Assembly: GCA_023487615.1 (NCBI GenBank)
Contig: JAMDBH010000092.1
Location: 1-12,279, forward strand
Length of the DNA: 12,279 bases
Direction: 5' to 3'
Origin: Gammaproteobacteria bacterium
GTDB lineage: Bacteria > Pseudomonadota > Gammaproteobacteria > SURF-13
Below are positions 1 through 8,022 of this stretch, one piece after another. The first letter of the stretch is position 1, and each line of letters begins with the position of its first letter. The translations under genes and the position numbers were made by a program. Under the pieces are notes generated by a model that was given only the letters and a program-made list of their open reading frames with translations, made no database searches and had not been told where the DNA came from.

Positions 1-78
1 GCAATTTTGTTCGTAGAGTTTCGCGGCCGTGAACCGACCATAGATGCGCTATTGCAACACAACGGTATCGTAGCATGA
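1..78 (+). CDS. C-terminal end of an unidentified protein (partial)
   Basis: Frame 1 is open from the first base to a TGA at 76-78. It encodes 25 residues that begin AILFVEFRGREPT and end HNGIVA. The start lies outside the window. The short stretch with LFVEFRG is vaguely like the C-terminal region of some FAD-linked oxidases, but it is too short to assign. Same strand as xthA, with 143 bases and a hairpin repeat between them, so co-transcription is uncertain. Confidence 0.4.
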   Translation, partial: AILFVEFRGREPTIDALLQHNGIVA

Positions 79-122
79 CTGATTTCACGCGAAGGAGCGA
101 AAATATTGATAGACCTACATTC

Positions 123-216
123 ACCGCAGAGGACGCAGAGAAATAAGATCCAAAAACCTGGCTTCTACTCCGCGTCCTCTGCGGTAAATAGTTCTCAATT
201 TTGCGTCTTGGCGGTG
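123..216. repeat. Dispersed-type hairpin repeat upstream of xthA
   Basis: Arms 123-140 and 168-185 are inverted copies of 18 bases with one mismatch (137 against 171), around a 27-base loop. The core reads CCGCAGAGGACGC. A third, degenerate piece (TTGCGTCTTGGCGGTG, 201-216) follows and ends 5 bases before the xthA start codon. This GCGTCCTCTGCGG type of intergenic repeat recurs in many environmental proteobacterial genomes (from memory). It may act as a terminator-like or mRNA-stabilising hairpin, but no T-run follows it. It also displaces any clear Shine-Dalgarno site for xthA. Confidence 0.7.
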
Positions 217-221
217 CATAA

Positions 222-989
222 ATGAAAATCGCCACCTGGAACGTCAACTCCCTGCGCGTGCGTCTGTCGCATCTGCTGGACTGTCTCGTAGCTGCTCAGC
301 CAGACATCGTCGCTCTGCAGGAGACCAAACTGCCCAACAGCGATTTTCCGCTCGCTGAAATTCAGCAGGCGGGTTATCAAGCCGTCTTCTCCGGTCAAAG
401 GACTTACAACGGTGTCGCCATCCTCAGCCGCACTGCAGCCAGCGAGGTGGTCACGGATATTCCAGGGCTTGACGATGAGCAGCGCCGCATCCTGGCGGTG
501 TCATTTAATGGACTACGCGTCGTCAATGTGTATATTCCAAACGGGGCATGTGTCGGCTCGGATAAATACCATTATAAATTGGCGTGGCTGGAGAAGCTGA
601 CGGCCTACCTGCATCACGAACTGGAGCGCCACCCCCGGCTGGTTCTGCTCGGTGACTTCAACATAGCCCCCGAAGACCACGATGTACATGATCCCAAGGC
701 GTGGGAAGGACAGGTGCTGGTGAGCGAACCGGAACGGGCCTATTTCAGGAAACTGTTGGACCTGGGGTTCGCCGACAGCTTCAGGTTATTCGAACAAGCC
801 CCGGAAACCTATAGCTGGTGGGATTACCGCATGGGCGCTTTTCGACGCAATATGGGTTTGCGCATAGATCACATCATGGTAAGCTCGGAGCTGCGCGCCG
901 TCTGCCGCGCGGCGTGGATAGACAAGTCTATGCGTAAATTGGAGCGGCCTTCTGACCATGCTCCGGTGTTTGCCGAGCTTGAATTGTAG
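222..989 (+). CDS. xthA: Exodeoxyribonuclease III
   Basis: Encodes a 255-residue cytoplasmic DNA repair enzyme that cleaves 5' of abasic sites and degrades 3' ends of duplex DNA. The length is normal for the family. All signature blocks of the Mg-dependent endonuclease/exonuclease/phosphatase fold are present: MKIATWNVNSLRVR at the start (Asn7), LQETK with metal-binding Glu34, the VNVYIPNG block (Tyr104), GDFNIAP with Asp145 and Asn147, LRIDHI with Asp216, and SDHAP with the Asp245/His246 catalytic pair. The ATG at 222 is the family start, and nothing upstream fits. The ribosome binding site is poor because repeat sequence runs almost to the start codon. It is transcribed toward the minus-strand block and ends at a hairpin terminator. 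Function is secure; I cannot say how it is expressed. Confidence 0.97.
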   Translation: MKIATWNVNSLRVRLSHLLDCLVAAQPDIVALQETKLPNSDFPLAEIQQAGYQAVFSGQRTYNGVAILSRTAASEVVTDIPGLDDEQRRILAVSFNGLRVVNVYIPNGACVGSDKYHYKLAWLEKLTAYLHHELERHPRLVLLGDFNIAPEDHDVHDPKAWEGQVLVSEPERAYFRKLLDLGFADSFRLFEQAPETYSWWDYRMGAFRRNMGLRIDHIMVSSELRAVCRAAWIDKSMRKLERPSDHAPVFAELEL

Positions 990-1010
990 GGCCGAATTTA
1001 TTCGGCCTTT
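990..1010 (+). terminator. Rho-independent-like terminator after xthA
   Basis: A perfect 7-bp stem, GGCCGAA (990-996) with TTCGGCC (1001-1007), encloses a 4-base loop and is followed by TTTAT. It starts one base after the xthA stop codon and overlaps the stop codon of the convergent DUF2784 gene. On the minus strand it has no T-run, so it mainly serves xthA. Confidence 0.7.
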
Positions 1011-1404
1011 ATGTTCTGCGCGGCGGATAGGCGATGAAGGTCACCACGACTAACAACCCAAAGCCGCTGTAGATAGAGGCAAATATCCACTCGGGAGCAG
1101 AATAAAACAGGATGCGGTTGAGCCAGTATCCGATAAAGCTCAACTCGTAACCTGCCTGTCCCGCCATCTCACGCAAACGGTTTTCCAAAACGGTGAGCGG
1201 GCAGTTTACCCCCAGCCAGGCCTCGAGGATGACAAACAAAATTGCGGCTAGATGACTTATGCGGAAGAGGGGGTTGCGGGCCCAACGCCAATTTCTGAGC
1301 CAGCCGATCAGAATCCCTATCTCGCCACCCATCACAAATAGGACAAATGACGCATGTAAGGTTACCGTGGCATCGGCAAGCCACGCATAGGCCTGGGCGC
1401 TCAC
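1009..1404 (-). CDS. DUF2784 family membrane protein
   Basis: A 131-residue integral membrane protein of unknown function. It matches DUF2784 in layout: an N-terminal helix containing [15 protein letters not shown], a second helix, the conserved NCPLTVLEN block and a C-terminal helix ending in a basic tail. I chose the GTG at 1404. It gives the usual family N-terminus ([12 protein letters not shown]) and overlaps the ubiD stop as GTGA. The longer open frame up to 1488 lies inside ubiD and has no family resemblance. The 4-base overlap implies translational coupling to ubiD and a shared mRNA. No role in ubiquinone synthesis is known to me, so the linkage may only reflect operon order. Confidence 0.85.
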   Translation of the reverse strand: MSAQAYAWLADATVTLHASFVLFVMGGEIGILIGWLRNWRWARNPLFRISHLAAILFVILEAWLGVNCPLTVLENRLREMAGQAGYELSFIGYWLNRILFYSAPEWIFASIYSGFGLLVVVTFIAYPPRRT

Positions 1405-2876
1405 CTGTCCGCAAAGATTCCCAGCGCCTGCCAGATCTCGTCCACGCGCTGTTTCACCTCCGCGCTCATGGTGATGGGTTCGCCCCACTCACGGGTGGTT
1501 TCACCCGGCCACTTGTTAGTGGCGTCGAAGCCGATCTTGGAGCCGAGGCCGGACACCGGAGAGGCGAAGTCGAGATAGTCAATCGGCGTGTTTTCGATGA
1601 TAGTCGTATCACGCGCCGGGTCCATGCGGGTGGTCATGGCCCAGATGACATCCTTCCAATCACGGATGTTTACGTCGTCATCCGTGACGATGACAAACTT
1701 GGTGTACATGAATTGACGCAGGAACGACCATACGCCGAACATCACCCGCTTGGCATGCCCGGGATATTGTTTTTTCATGCTCACCACGGCAAGCCGGTAC
1801 GAACAGCCCTCCGGTGGCAAATAGAAATCGCTGATCTCGGGAAACTGGCGCTGTAGCAGGGGCACGAAAACCTCGTTCAGCGCGACGCCCAACACCGCGG
1901 GCTCGTCGGGCGGGCGGCCGGTGTAGGTGCTGTGATAAATAGGGTTGTTGCGGTGCGTGATGCGCTCGATCGTAAACACCGGAAATTTTTCCACCTCGTT
2001 GTAATAACCGGTATGGTCGCCGAAGGGGCCTTCGAGCGCCTCTTCACCCGGTTCGATGTAGCCCTCCAACACGAACTCGGCGCTGGCCGGTACCTGTAGA
2101 TCATTGCCCAGACATTTCACCAGCTCGGTCTTGGCGCCACGCAACAGGCCAGCGAAGGCATATTCGGAAAGGGTGTCCGGCACCGGCGTCACTGCGCCCA
2201 GTATCGTGGCGGGATCGGCGCCCAGCGCGACCGCTACCGGAAAGCGTTCGCCGGGATGAGCAATCTGCCAGTCGCGAAAATCCAACGCACCGCCGCGATG
2301 CGCCAGCCAGCGCATGATAAGCTTGTTGCGCGCAAGCACTTGCTGGCGGTAAATCCCCAAATTATGCCGGTCCTTGAACGGCCCCTTGGTGACCACCAGG
2401 GCCCAGGTAATGAGCGGTCCTGCGTCGCCCGGCCAACACGTTTGGATGGGTAGTTTGGACAAGTCTACTGCGTCGGCCTCGATAATATTTTCCTGACAGG
2501 GCGCTTTACTGACCACCTTCGGCGCCATGTTCAACACCTGTTTGAGCACCGGCAGCTTGTCCCAGGCATCACGCCAGCCCTTGGGCGGTTCAGGTTCCTT
2601 CAGATAGGCAAGCAGCTTACCCACCTCGCGCAGTGCCTCTACCGAATCCTGCCCCATACCCAAGGCCACGCGCCGCGCTGTGCCGAACAGATTGGCCAGC
2701 ACCGGGATGGCGCTGCCCTTGGGGTTTTCAAACAGCAAGGCCGGCCCGCCTGTCCGCAAGGTGCGGTCGCAGATCTCCGTCATTTCCAGATAGGGATCAA
2801 CGGGAAGCGTGATGCGTTTAAGCTCACCTTGCCGCTCAAGTTGGGCAATGAAATCACGCAGGTCGTTATAGATCAT
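1401..2876 (-). CDS. ubiD: 4-hydroxy-3-polyprenylbenzoate decarboxylase
   Basis: Encodes a 491-residue prenylated-FMN-dependent decarboxylase that converts 3-polyprenyl-4-hydroxybenzoate to 2-polyprenylphenol in ubiquinone synthesis. E. coli UbiD is 497 residues. The sequence tracks the E. coli enzyme along its whole length: [71 protein letters not shown] (catalytic acid region), [13 protein letters not shown] and [20 protein letters not shown]. The start is the ATG at 2876, giving MIYNDLRDF; the frame is open further upstream but that part overlaps the preceding gene and is not conserved. The ATG overlaps the previous stop as ATGA, and the stop overlaps the next start as GTGA. The cofactor enzyme UbiX and prenyltransferase UbiA are not in the window. 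A housekeeping gene at the end of a surface-polysaccharide operon is slightly unusual. Confidence 0.96.
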   Translation of the reverse strand: MIYNDLRDFIAQLERQGELKRITLPVDPYLEMTEICDRTLRTGGPALLFENPKGSAIPVLANLFGTARRVALGMGQDSVEALREVGKLLAYLKEPEPPKGWRDAWDKLPVLKQVLNMAPKVVSKAPCQENIIEADAVDLSKLPIQTCWPGDAGPLITWALVVTKGPFKDRHNLGIYRQQVLARNKLIMRWLAHRGGALDFRDWQIAHPGERFPVAVALGADPATILGAVTPVPDTLSEYAFAGLLRGAKTELVKCLGNDLQVPASAEFVLEGYIEPGEEALEGPFGDHTGYYNEVEKFPVFTIERITHRNNPIYHSTYTGRPPDEPAVLGVALNEVFVPLLQRQFPEISDFYLPPEGCSYRLAVVSMKKQYPGHAKRVMFGVWSFLRQFMYTKFVIVTDDDVNIRDWKDVIWAMTTRMDPARDTTIIENTPIDYLDFASPVSGLGSKIGFDATNKWPGETTREWGEPITMSAEVKQRVDEIWQALGIFADR

Positions 2877-4423
2877 GTGGGCGCTCGATGTCCCGCCAGC
2901 CAACGCGGCCAAACTATCCCTTCCCGGTAAAGAACCATCATATAGAACATCAGCATGGGGACAATGTGCAATAGGGCGCGATTCAGAGTCGAGAAATCGG
3001 CGACCCAAACGTGCGCCTTGCTGAAGAAGAACACAATCGCAAGAAAGTAAAAATCGGTGAGGACTAAGATAGTCATGACCCGCAGCGGCGCCGAAAATAG
3101 GCGTGTCAAAGCAAACAGCCATAACGCGATGAACAAATACCAAAACATGTGCCAGTTATCCATGACGAACACATTTTTTAAGATCGGTTCTCCTACAGGG
3201 CTGAATTCAGTATGCAGGGTGTAACCTAAAATGACCAGTTGTGTCCGGTCGAGCAGGAACAGCGCAGCGGCGCCGAGCACGGCCAACACCGCCATCCCAA
3301 TCATTCCGGTGCGTGGCATCAAGGCCACCCACAAGGCCGGCAGAAAGGTCAGCATCCATATTTGGCCGGGTATCTTGATGAGAGAACAACTTAGAATGAG
3401 CAAAAAGGCCAATAGCCCCTGCCGATGATCGCGGGTTCGGGCCCAGTGGAAAAAGGCCATGGCCGCCAGCCCGTAAACCGTGGCCATGAACAGATCCGCA
3501 TAACCGGCCAGGGCGATATGCGTGTCGAGCAGCGGCAGCGACAGCAAAAAATAGGTAAAAATCATGGCGAGCAGGGGCGAAACACTCCACAGTCTGGCCT
3601 GACCGTAAAAGGCCAAACCGAGCGCAATGCCGCATTGTAACCAGGGCAGGTTCATCAAGGAGTCATCCCACCGTCCCAAACTGTAACTCATCCATACTTG
3701 CAACAGAGGTATGGTCGCGGGATAGTGCGGCGCAGAGTCGGTGTACGCCTGTGTGGCGCCTGAAGAGAGCCAGATGTCCGCAGGGACGAATGGAACCAAT
3801 CGCCCCAATTCATACCAGACACGGGCCTTGGTGGCCCATTGGTTCCAGGCATCCCATGCAAACAAGGGCCGCCAGATAATTTCCAGCCCTAACCCAGCAA
3901 AGCGCAGAATGATTATCGCGAATAAAAAAATGAACAACGTTTGTTGCCAGCGTAATTGATTGCGCCAGTTATACACAACGTCGTAACTCTTGGACAGAAC
4001 TGCCCTCCCCCTTGATGGGGGAGGGCATGGGTGGGGGTGGGTGAGCGCATGATGCATAGTCTTTTCACCCCCATCCCAGCCTTCCCCCGTCAAGGGGGAA
4101 GGGGCAACTAATGCGGCAGTATTTATGTCGCTATGTATATCATTGATCAAAGTGCGGTTATGCGCAGATGTTTTTATATATAACAGTGCGCCTGCGATCG
4201 TTATACCGAGCAAAGGCAGGCTTATACTCACGAAACTAAAGGTGATCCCGAGCACATCCAGCAATCGCATGACCAGTGTTGTGACCAGCGTGCCCAGCAC
4301 GTAACCATAGCCGAGCCAGACCGGCCAGGCCCTGACATCCCTTTCACGCCACAAGACACGCAGCCAGACCAGGCCCAGCAGCCACGGCAGCATCATCCCC
4401 ACGGCCAATCCTAAAAATCCCAT
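2873..4423 (-). CDS. Polytopic membrane protein, GT-C glycosyltransferase-like
   Basis: A 516-residue protein with about ten or more hydrophobic helices, including residues 4-24, 60-83, 162-180 and several between 260 and 500. The segment after the helix at 162-180 ([19 protein letters not shown], with Asp191) and the downstream [16 protein letters not shown] resemble the acidic first periplasmic loop of lipid-sugar-using GT-C transferases, so a periplasmic glycosyl transfer step is a reasonable inference. Residues about 106-141 ([13 protein letters not shown] to PPPSRGRA) are not native family sequence: they are the translation of an inserted inverted repeat, lying in a loop between helices. 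The frame stays open through it. The ATG at 4423 directly abuts the previous stop (TAAATG), with GAGGAT as ribosome binding site. The stop overlaps the ubiD start. Substrate unknown. Confidence 0.7.
   Translation of the reverse strand: MGFLGLAVGMMLPWLLGLVWLRVLWRERDVRAWPVWLGYGYVLGTLVTTLVMRLLDVLGITFSFVSISLPLLGITIAGALLYIKTSAHNRTLINDIHSDINTAALVAPSPLTGEGWDGGEKTMHHALTHPHPCPPPSRGRAVLSKSYDVVYNWRNQLRWQQTLFIFLFAIIILRFAGLGLEIIWRPLFAWDAWNQWATKARVWYELGRLVPFVPADIWLSSGATQAYTDSAPHYPATIPLLQVWMSYSLGRWDDSLMNLPWLQCGIALGLAFYGQARLWSVSPLLAMIFTYFLLSLPLLDTHIALAGYADLFMATVYGLAAMAFFHWARTRDHRQGLLAFLLILSCSLIKIPGQIWMLTFLPALWVALMPRTGMIGMAVLAVLGAAALFLLDRTQLVILGYTLHTEFSPVGEPILKNVFVMDNWHMFWYLFIALWLFALTRLFSAPLRVMTILVLTDFYFLAIVFFFSKAHVWVADFSTLNRALLHIVPMLMFYMMVLYREGIVWPRWLAGHRAPT
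4001..4106. repeat. Long inverted repeat inserted in frame in a gene
   Basis: The arms 4001-4044 and 4065-4106 are imperfect inverted copies with a loop of about 20 bases. Each arm holds its own short hairpin, for example CCCTCCCCC (4003-4011) with GGGGGAGGG (4017-4025). On the minus strand this reads as the peptide [12 protein letters not shown], a familiar sign of intergenic GC-rich repeats landing in coding sequence. It has no transposase and looks like a MITE or REP-type element. A half copy lies at 5600-5640. Confidence 0.85.
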
Positions 4424-5590
4424 TTAACGTATCCTCAGCAGCCCATAACCATTGCCCCATAGAATGAGGTCAACGGAAACTTCCTGATTATTTCCCAACA
4501 AAAGCTTCTGAGTAGTGGGGTTGTATTGCATACTCGTTTTTTGGTAGAACGCGATGTACTCACCGGATCGAAAATATTGAGTAGAGGAAAGTCCCGCGCC
4601 TTTATAGACATTATGCGGATAAAGATAGTAAGCCCCGCGGCCTTGCAGGTAATCCAGGTCGGAAAAAAACAAAATCCTTACTGGTGCGGTTGGCAGATTT
4701 TCCTTTACCTTCATTACAAAAACAAATAAATCACCGTCCTCGGCCGATTCGTGCCGTTCTTCCCAGGTCTTCCCTGCGTAGTTATGGAAAGTTGCTGACA
4801 GCTCATTCAAAAGATTAAACTGCCAGCGCACGTCAAGTAACAGCCACCCGCTGAAAATCAATGCGGGTATCACCAGCGGGTTAAACACCATAAATCCAAT
4901 CCGGATCAAAATGAAATAAAGCACGCAGGCCACGACCACCATAGCCACCACTGCGGGTAAAAGTGGGAGCGTGGGATACGGTGTTCCTCCATAGAGAAAA
5001 TTGATGGACGCAGCATTCCAGGGTTCATGGGTCAGCCACTCGGCCACGAGATCGGACAGGGTTGGCTGAGAGTTGACGGGGAGGAGTGTGAGACGATGAA
5101 TCACCAAAGGCTCGGTGAGCGGCGCGGTGATGGCCAGTCCGATCTCGCTGAGCTTGCCACGCCAAGCGGCGTCATCACTGACGCGCAAAGATAGCGTCTG
5201 CTGATCATCCCTGTTGAGGGGTAGAGAAAAAATCTCGCCGGGATTATCAGCCCGGCGCCAAAGAACAAACAAACCTGAGCTTGGGGGTGTACCGCCGATC
5301 TCCAGCCGCACCGTTGAATAATCGGTGGCTTCGATCTGAATAGGGGACGCCGATGCGATGGCCACACCCTGATCAGACAAGGCCTCTACTGCAAGCGTAT
5401 CCTGTCCTTTGTGCCCCTTGCCTTCTGCCAGATTCAGCTCAACGCCTGTCCACTGCTGTGGAGTGGGAGGGTGTGGAGGCGCCCGCCAAGCGATAAACTG
5501 TAAAGAGGCGGTGATAAGAAAGGCTGTGCTAATCGCCAATAACAGCGGGGCGCTGATCCACCACTCTCGCCAACTTAATCTAAAGTGCAT
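4424..5590 (-). CDS. Uncharacterised membrane protein, partner of the GT-C-like protein
   Basis: A 388-residue protein that I do not recognise as a named family. It has one N-terminal helix (about 12-34), a soluble segment of about 47-170 with alternating strands typical of a beta-sandwich and probably periplasmic, two helices at about 207-230 and 236-253, then a soluble C-terminal domain of about 135 residues. That domain contains PVRILFFSDLDYLQGRGAYY followed by LYPHNVY, which looks like a conserved core. Its TAA abuts the ATG of the GT-C-like gene with no spacer, so the two are likely translated together and may form one complex. A role in surface glycan assembly is inference from context. 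The ATG at 5590 has GGAGG about 10 bases upstream, supplied by a repeat. Confidence 0.7.
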   Translation of the reverse strand: MHFRLSWREWWISAPLLLAISTAFLITASLQFIAWRAPPHPPTPQQWTGVELNLAEGKGHKGQDTLAVEALSDQGVAIASASPIQIEATDYSTVRLEIGGTPPSSGLFVLWRRADNPGEIFSLPLNRDDQQTLSLRVSDDAAWRGKLSEIGLAITAPLTEPLVIHRLTLLPVNSQPTLSDLVAEWLTHEPWNAASINFLYGGTPYPTLPLLPAVVAMVVVACVLYFILIRIGFMVFNPLVIPALIFSGWLLLDVRWQFNLLNELSATFHNYAGKTWEERHESAEDGDLFVFVMKVKENLPTAPVRILFFSDLDYLQGRGAYYLYPHNVYKGAGLSSTQYFRSGEYIAFYQKTSMQYNPTTQKLLLGNNQEVSVDLILWGNGYGLLRIR

Positions 5591-5599
5591 GGAGAATTT

Positions 5600-5640
5600 C
5601 CCTCCCCCTTGATGGGGGAGGTACGGGTGGGGGGTGGGAG
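5600..5640. repeat. Half copy of the GC-rich inverted repeat
   Basis: This piece matches the left arm of the element at 4001-4106. It has CCTCCCCC (5601-5608) paired with GGGGGAGG (5614-5621), then a GGGTGGGGGGTGGGAG run. It fills most of the gap between the sugar transferase stop and the next start. Read on the minus strand, it provides the GGGGGAGG that serves as a ribosome binding site for the gene starting at 5590. Confidence 0.75.
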
Positions 5641-5668
5641 AGCACAGGGTGTATAAATGTCAGCGAAG

Positions 5669-7078
5669 TCATTCTGCGTTCCGGGTCTTAAAAATCTGAA
5701 AAATGCTCAAGAAGATGATTCGCAAGTCAAACCATACTGACCAGTTATTGATGTAATACAAATCATACTTCACGCGCATTTCCATTTTTTCCAGGTCGCC
5801 GGTTTCGCCGCGTAAGCCGTTGATCTGGGCCCAGCCGGTTATACCCGGTTTGACACGTTGTCGGAGCAGGTAGGGGTCAATACGTTTTTTGTAAAACTCA
5901 TTGTGTTCAAGCGCGTGCGGGCGTGGCCCGACGATAGACATCTCTCCCCGCAGCACATTAAAGAACTGCGGCAATTCGTCGAGACTGGTGCGTCGCAAAA
6001 AAGCGCCAAACGGCGTGATACGCGGATCATTGGGTTTGGCCTGAGTTATCGTTCCCTCGGGCTCGGCGTGTACCTTCATGCTGCGAAACTTCCAGATCCG
6101 GATTTCGTCTTTTTCCAACCCGCCACGTTTCTGTTTAAATAGTACCGGGCCGGGTGAGCTGAGTTTCACGCCCATCGCAATCAAGATCATAAGGGGACTG
6201 GTCAGGACTAGAATCAGCGTCGCCAGTATCTTATCCTCAAGCATCTTAACTATAGCATTGATACCGCTCAGAGGGCTGTCCATCAGATTAATGACCGGGA
6301 AGCCCGCCACCTCGGTGATGGAGTGATGCAACAGTTGGAAGCCGTAAATATTGGGTACGAGGCGGACCTGCACATTGGCATGACGCAGCTCGTATAAGAG
6401 CGTCTTCATGCGTTCCTCGGCACGCAAGGGGAGTGCAATCCACACCTGATCTATGGCGTCGCGTTCCAAATCTCCGGCCAGACGATTTGTCGGTCCTCTC
6501 ACCTCAACTCCTTCCAGATGCCGGCCGTACAATTGAGGGTCATCGTCATAAAATGCGGTGATGTGGAGGCCCATCCAGGGGGAGTTCTTGATTCGCTGGG
6601 CAACTTCCCGACCCAGCGAACCGGCGCCTACAATCACAATATAACGGAGGTTAAAGCCCTTGCGGCGTATATGACGAAGCCCCAGCCGCAACAGGATTCT
6701 AAAAAGGGTTAACGCCGCGAAGCCGAGCCCTGCCCACAGACCCATCCACTGGCGCGAAAAATCCGCGCCTGTTTTGGTGGCGAACATGACCACCGCCAGG
6801 CCGGCAATGACAACAAGCCAGGCGCTGAATAGTGTCTGGATTTCAGCCCATAGGCTCGCGCCGCGCTGGGCTTGATAGACTCTAAAAAAAGGGAAGATGA
6901 GAAAACAGAGCAGAAAGGCAGCGATGAAAGCCACCAAATAGTGTAACGGGAACAGCACATTCTCAAATCGAAGGAAGTAAGCTGCGATTCCGGCCAATAC
7001 TACTAGGAAGGGATCTAATAGTCGCAGGGCATACTCTAATACCCCGGCATTTTCCTTCAATAAGCTGCGGGGTGTCAC
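5669..7078 (-). CDS. Undecaprenyl-phosphate sugar-1-phosphate transferase (WcaJ/EpsB-like)
   Basis: A 469-residue polyprenyl glycosylphosphotransferase that probably loads the first sugar-1-phosphate onto undecaprenyl phosphate at the inner membrane, starting a polysaccharide repeat unit. Domain order: four helices (about 17-37, 43-66, 84-102, 112-131), a Rossmann-like domain opening with [12 protein letters not shown] (149-160), a membrane helix at about 283-303, then the catalytic domain. The latter shows KFRSM (330-334), DELPQ (367-371) with the catalytic Asp-Glu pair, VGPRPH (383-388), [15 protein letters not shown] and [10 protein letters not shown]. Family length is typical. The start is GTG at 7078, with AAGGG about 10 bases upstream. 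It begins only 30 bases after the VapC stop, so it may share the TA transcript. Sugar specificity (glucose, galactose or other) cannot be read from sequence. Confidence 0.93.
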   Translation of the reverse strand: MTPRSLLKENAGVLEYALRLLDPFLVVLAGIAAYFLRFENVLFPLHYLVAFIAAFLLCFLIFPFFRVYQAQRGASLWAEIQTLFSAWLVVIAGLAVVMFATKTGADFSRQWMGLWAGLGFAALTLFRILLRLGLRHIRRKGFNLRYIVIVGAGSLGREVAQRIKNSPWMGLHITAFYDDDPQLYGRHLEGVEVRGPTNRLAGDLERDAIDQVWIALPLRAEERMKTLLYELRHANVQVRLVPNIYGFQLLHHSITEVAGFPVINLMDSPLSGINAIVKMLEDKILATLILVLTSPLMILIAMGVKLSSPGPVLFKQKRGGLEKDEIRIWKFRSMKVHAEPEGTITQAKPNDPRITPFGAFLRRTSLDELPQFFNVLRGEMSIVGPRPHALEHNEFYKKRIDPYLLRQRVKPGITGWAQINGLRGETGDLEKMEMRVKYDLYYINNWSVWFDLRIIFLSIFQIFKTRNAE

Positions 7079-7108
7079 GGTGTGGCTGCCCTTGGCATTG
7101 CCTGATAT

Positions 7109-7540
7109 TTACGCGGTATTCGCATCCAGCACCGGAAGTCCTTCCGCAGCGGCGGCCTCGTTGAGCCGCACGTCGAAGGATGAAAAGGCGATCCGGACGC
7201 CGGGAGAAATTTGCCGTAAGTCTAAAGCGGCGGCGAGATGAATGGCATCGAGGCCACGCAGTGCATGCTTGACTGCCAGGTCCCCTGCTTGCGTTTCAGC
7301 AAGGTCGAGAACGGCAAAGTCCCGCCATTGCTGCTTCAGCATCAGCAACACGCGCTTAAAAGCATCCGGGTCTAGATCGCCCTCCCGGCTCCGGCGCGCC
7401 AAAGCCGCCACCGCCTCCGGATAGGCGACCCGCGACGTGGCAAGCACTTCTGCGTCAAGCGCCCAGCGGCGCACTGAATCTGCGCGGGCCTCGTCAAGGT
7501 AGAGTTTGACCAGACTGCTGGTGTCAAGGTAAAGGATCAC
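7109..7540 (-). CDS. VapC-family PIN-domain ribonuclease toxin
   Basis: A 143-residue PIN-domain protein, likely a Mg-dependent RNase toxin of a type II TA pair. The four expected acidic residues are in place: Asp6 in LYLDTSSLVK, Glu42 in AYPEAVAAL, Asp98 in LRGLDAIHLA and Asp123 in SSFDVRLNEA. The length is normal, so it looks active. The GTG start at 7540 overlaps the antitoxin stop as GTGA, which couples its translation to the antitoxin. Target RNA is unknown. It sits between two polysaccharide genes on the same strand and is followed after 30 bases by the sugar transferase. Confidence 0.93.
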   Translation of the reverse strand: MILYLDTSSLVKLYLDEARADSVRRWALDAEVLATSRVAYPEAVAALARRSREGDLDPDAFKRVLLMLKQQWRDFAVLDLAETQAGDLAVKHALRGLDAIHLAAALDLRQISPGVRIAFSSFDVRLNEAAAAEGLPVLDANTA

Positions 7541-7797
7541 CGCCGATCTTTAAGCACGGTCTCACTCAGTGGTTTGCCGCGTACTGCAATCCCGCCCAGT
7601 CCCGCAGGTTTGCCTCCAGACCATTTGAGCTTGCCCTGTGAGGCGAGCAACAAGGCAGCCTCACGCTCAGAACTCAGTGGCACGAGTTCCGCTACCTCCT
7701 CGCCTCGATCGGTAATGATGACCCGTTCACCTCGTTGCGCTTGTTGCACATAGCGGCTCAGATGCGCCTTCAGTTCCTTGATGCCCACTGTTTTCAT
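7537..7797 (-). CDS. Phd/YefM-family antitoxin
   Basis: An 86-residue antitoxin of the prevent-host-death type. The N-terminal DNA-binding and dimer part reads MKTVGIKELKAHLSRYVQQ, then GERVIITDRGEEVAELVPL, both diagnostic. The C-terminal 40 residues (KWSGGKPAGLGG to LKDRR) are the flexible toxin-wrapping tail. It precedes and overlaps the PIN toxin. AGGG 9-12 bases before the ATG at 7797 is a fair ribosome binding site. It probably represses its own promoter through an inverted repeat at the predicted transcription start. Confidence 0.93.
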   Translation of the reverse strand: MKTVGIKELKAHLSRYVQQAQRGERVIITDRGEEVAELVPLSSEREAALLLASQGKLKWSGGKPAGLGGIAVRGKPLSETVLKDRR

Positions 7798-7813
7798 ATT
7801 AATTAACCCTGGA

Positions 7814-7867
7814 GTGACTGTGAGGTAGTCACATCAACAGTATATTTGTGATCTCCACAAAATGCAA
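7814..7867 (-). promoter_or_regulatory. Promoter and candidate operator of the Phd/VapC pair
   Basis: On the minus strand TTGCAT (7867-7862) and TATACT (7844-7839) are separated by exactly 17 bases, a good sigma-70 promoter with a predicted start near 7832. An inverted repeat, GTGACT (7814-7819) and AGTCAC (7827-7832), lies at that start point, where a bound antitoxin would block transcription. The promoter call is firm; the operator is inference. Confidence 0.65.
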
Positions 7868-7896
7868 CGGAAACCGGCAAGGCTATTGTGCGTATG

Positions 7897-8012
7897 TCCT
7901 CCCCCCTTTGTAAAAGGGGTGAGATGGCAAGCCGTCGAACGCCAATCCACGGACGGCTTGGCTGGACTTTCGCGCGTAGCAGGATGCGGGGGTGTAAGAG
8001 GGGGATTCGCGT
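7897..8012. repeat. GC-rich intergenic repeat of a second type
   Basis: The gap between the glycosyltransferase stop and the TA promoter holds a CCCCTTT (7903-7909)/AAAGGGG (7913-7919) hairpin, then CAAGCCGTC (7928-7936) inverted as GACGGCTTG (7952-7960), and ends in a GTGTAAGAGGGGGATT segment. The C-rich start and G-rich end suggest a dispersed element with inverted ends, different from the one at 4001-4106. On the minus strand it could also act as a weak transcript terminator after the glycosyltransferase. Confidence 0.5.
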
Positions 8013-8022
8013 AGTAGATTTT

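Noticed and set aside
123..185. CRISPR or tRNA-like structure from the paired arms
   Set aside because: Only one inverted pair, no regularly spaced direct repeats, and no cloverleaf; it is a dispersed hairpin repeat.
1405..1488. Extended N-terminus of the DUF2784 protein
   Set aside because: It overlaps the ubiD 3' end in another frame and lacks family resemblance; the GTG at 1404 fits better.
1347..1856. 169-residue plus-strand reading frame
   Set aside because: Antisense to ubiD, no recognisable motif; a shadow of biased codon use.
2877..3143. N-terminal extension of UbiD by 89 residues
   Set aside because: It lies inside the preceding gene, has no similarity to UbiD, and the ATG at 2876 gives the conserved MxYNDLRDF start.
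4001..4106. Insertion sequence
   Set aside because: No transposase frame and no visible target-site duplication; size and arms fit a MITE or REP-like element.
7075..7098. Seven-codon frame (MPRAATP) overlapping the sugar transferase start as GTGA
   Set aside because: Looks like a leader peptide, but it is too short and has no good ribosome binding site; chance is likely.
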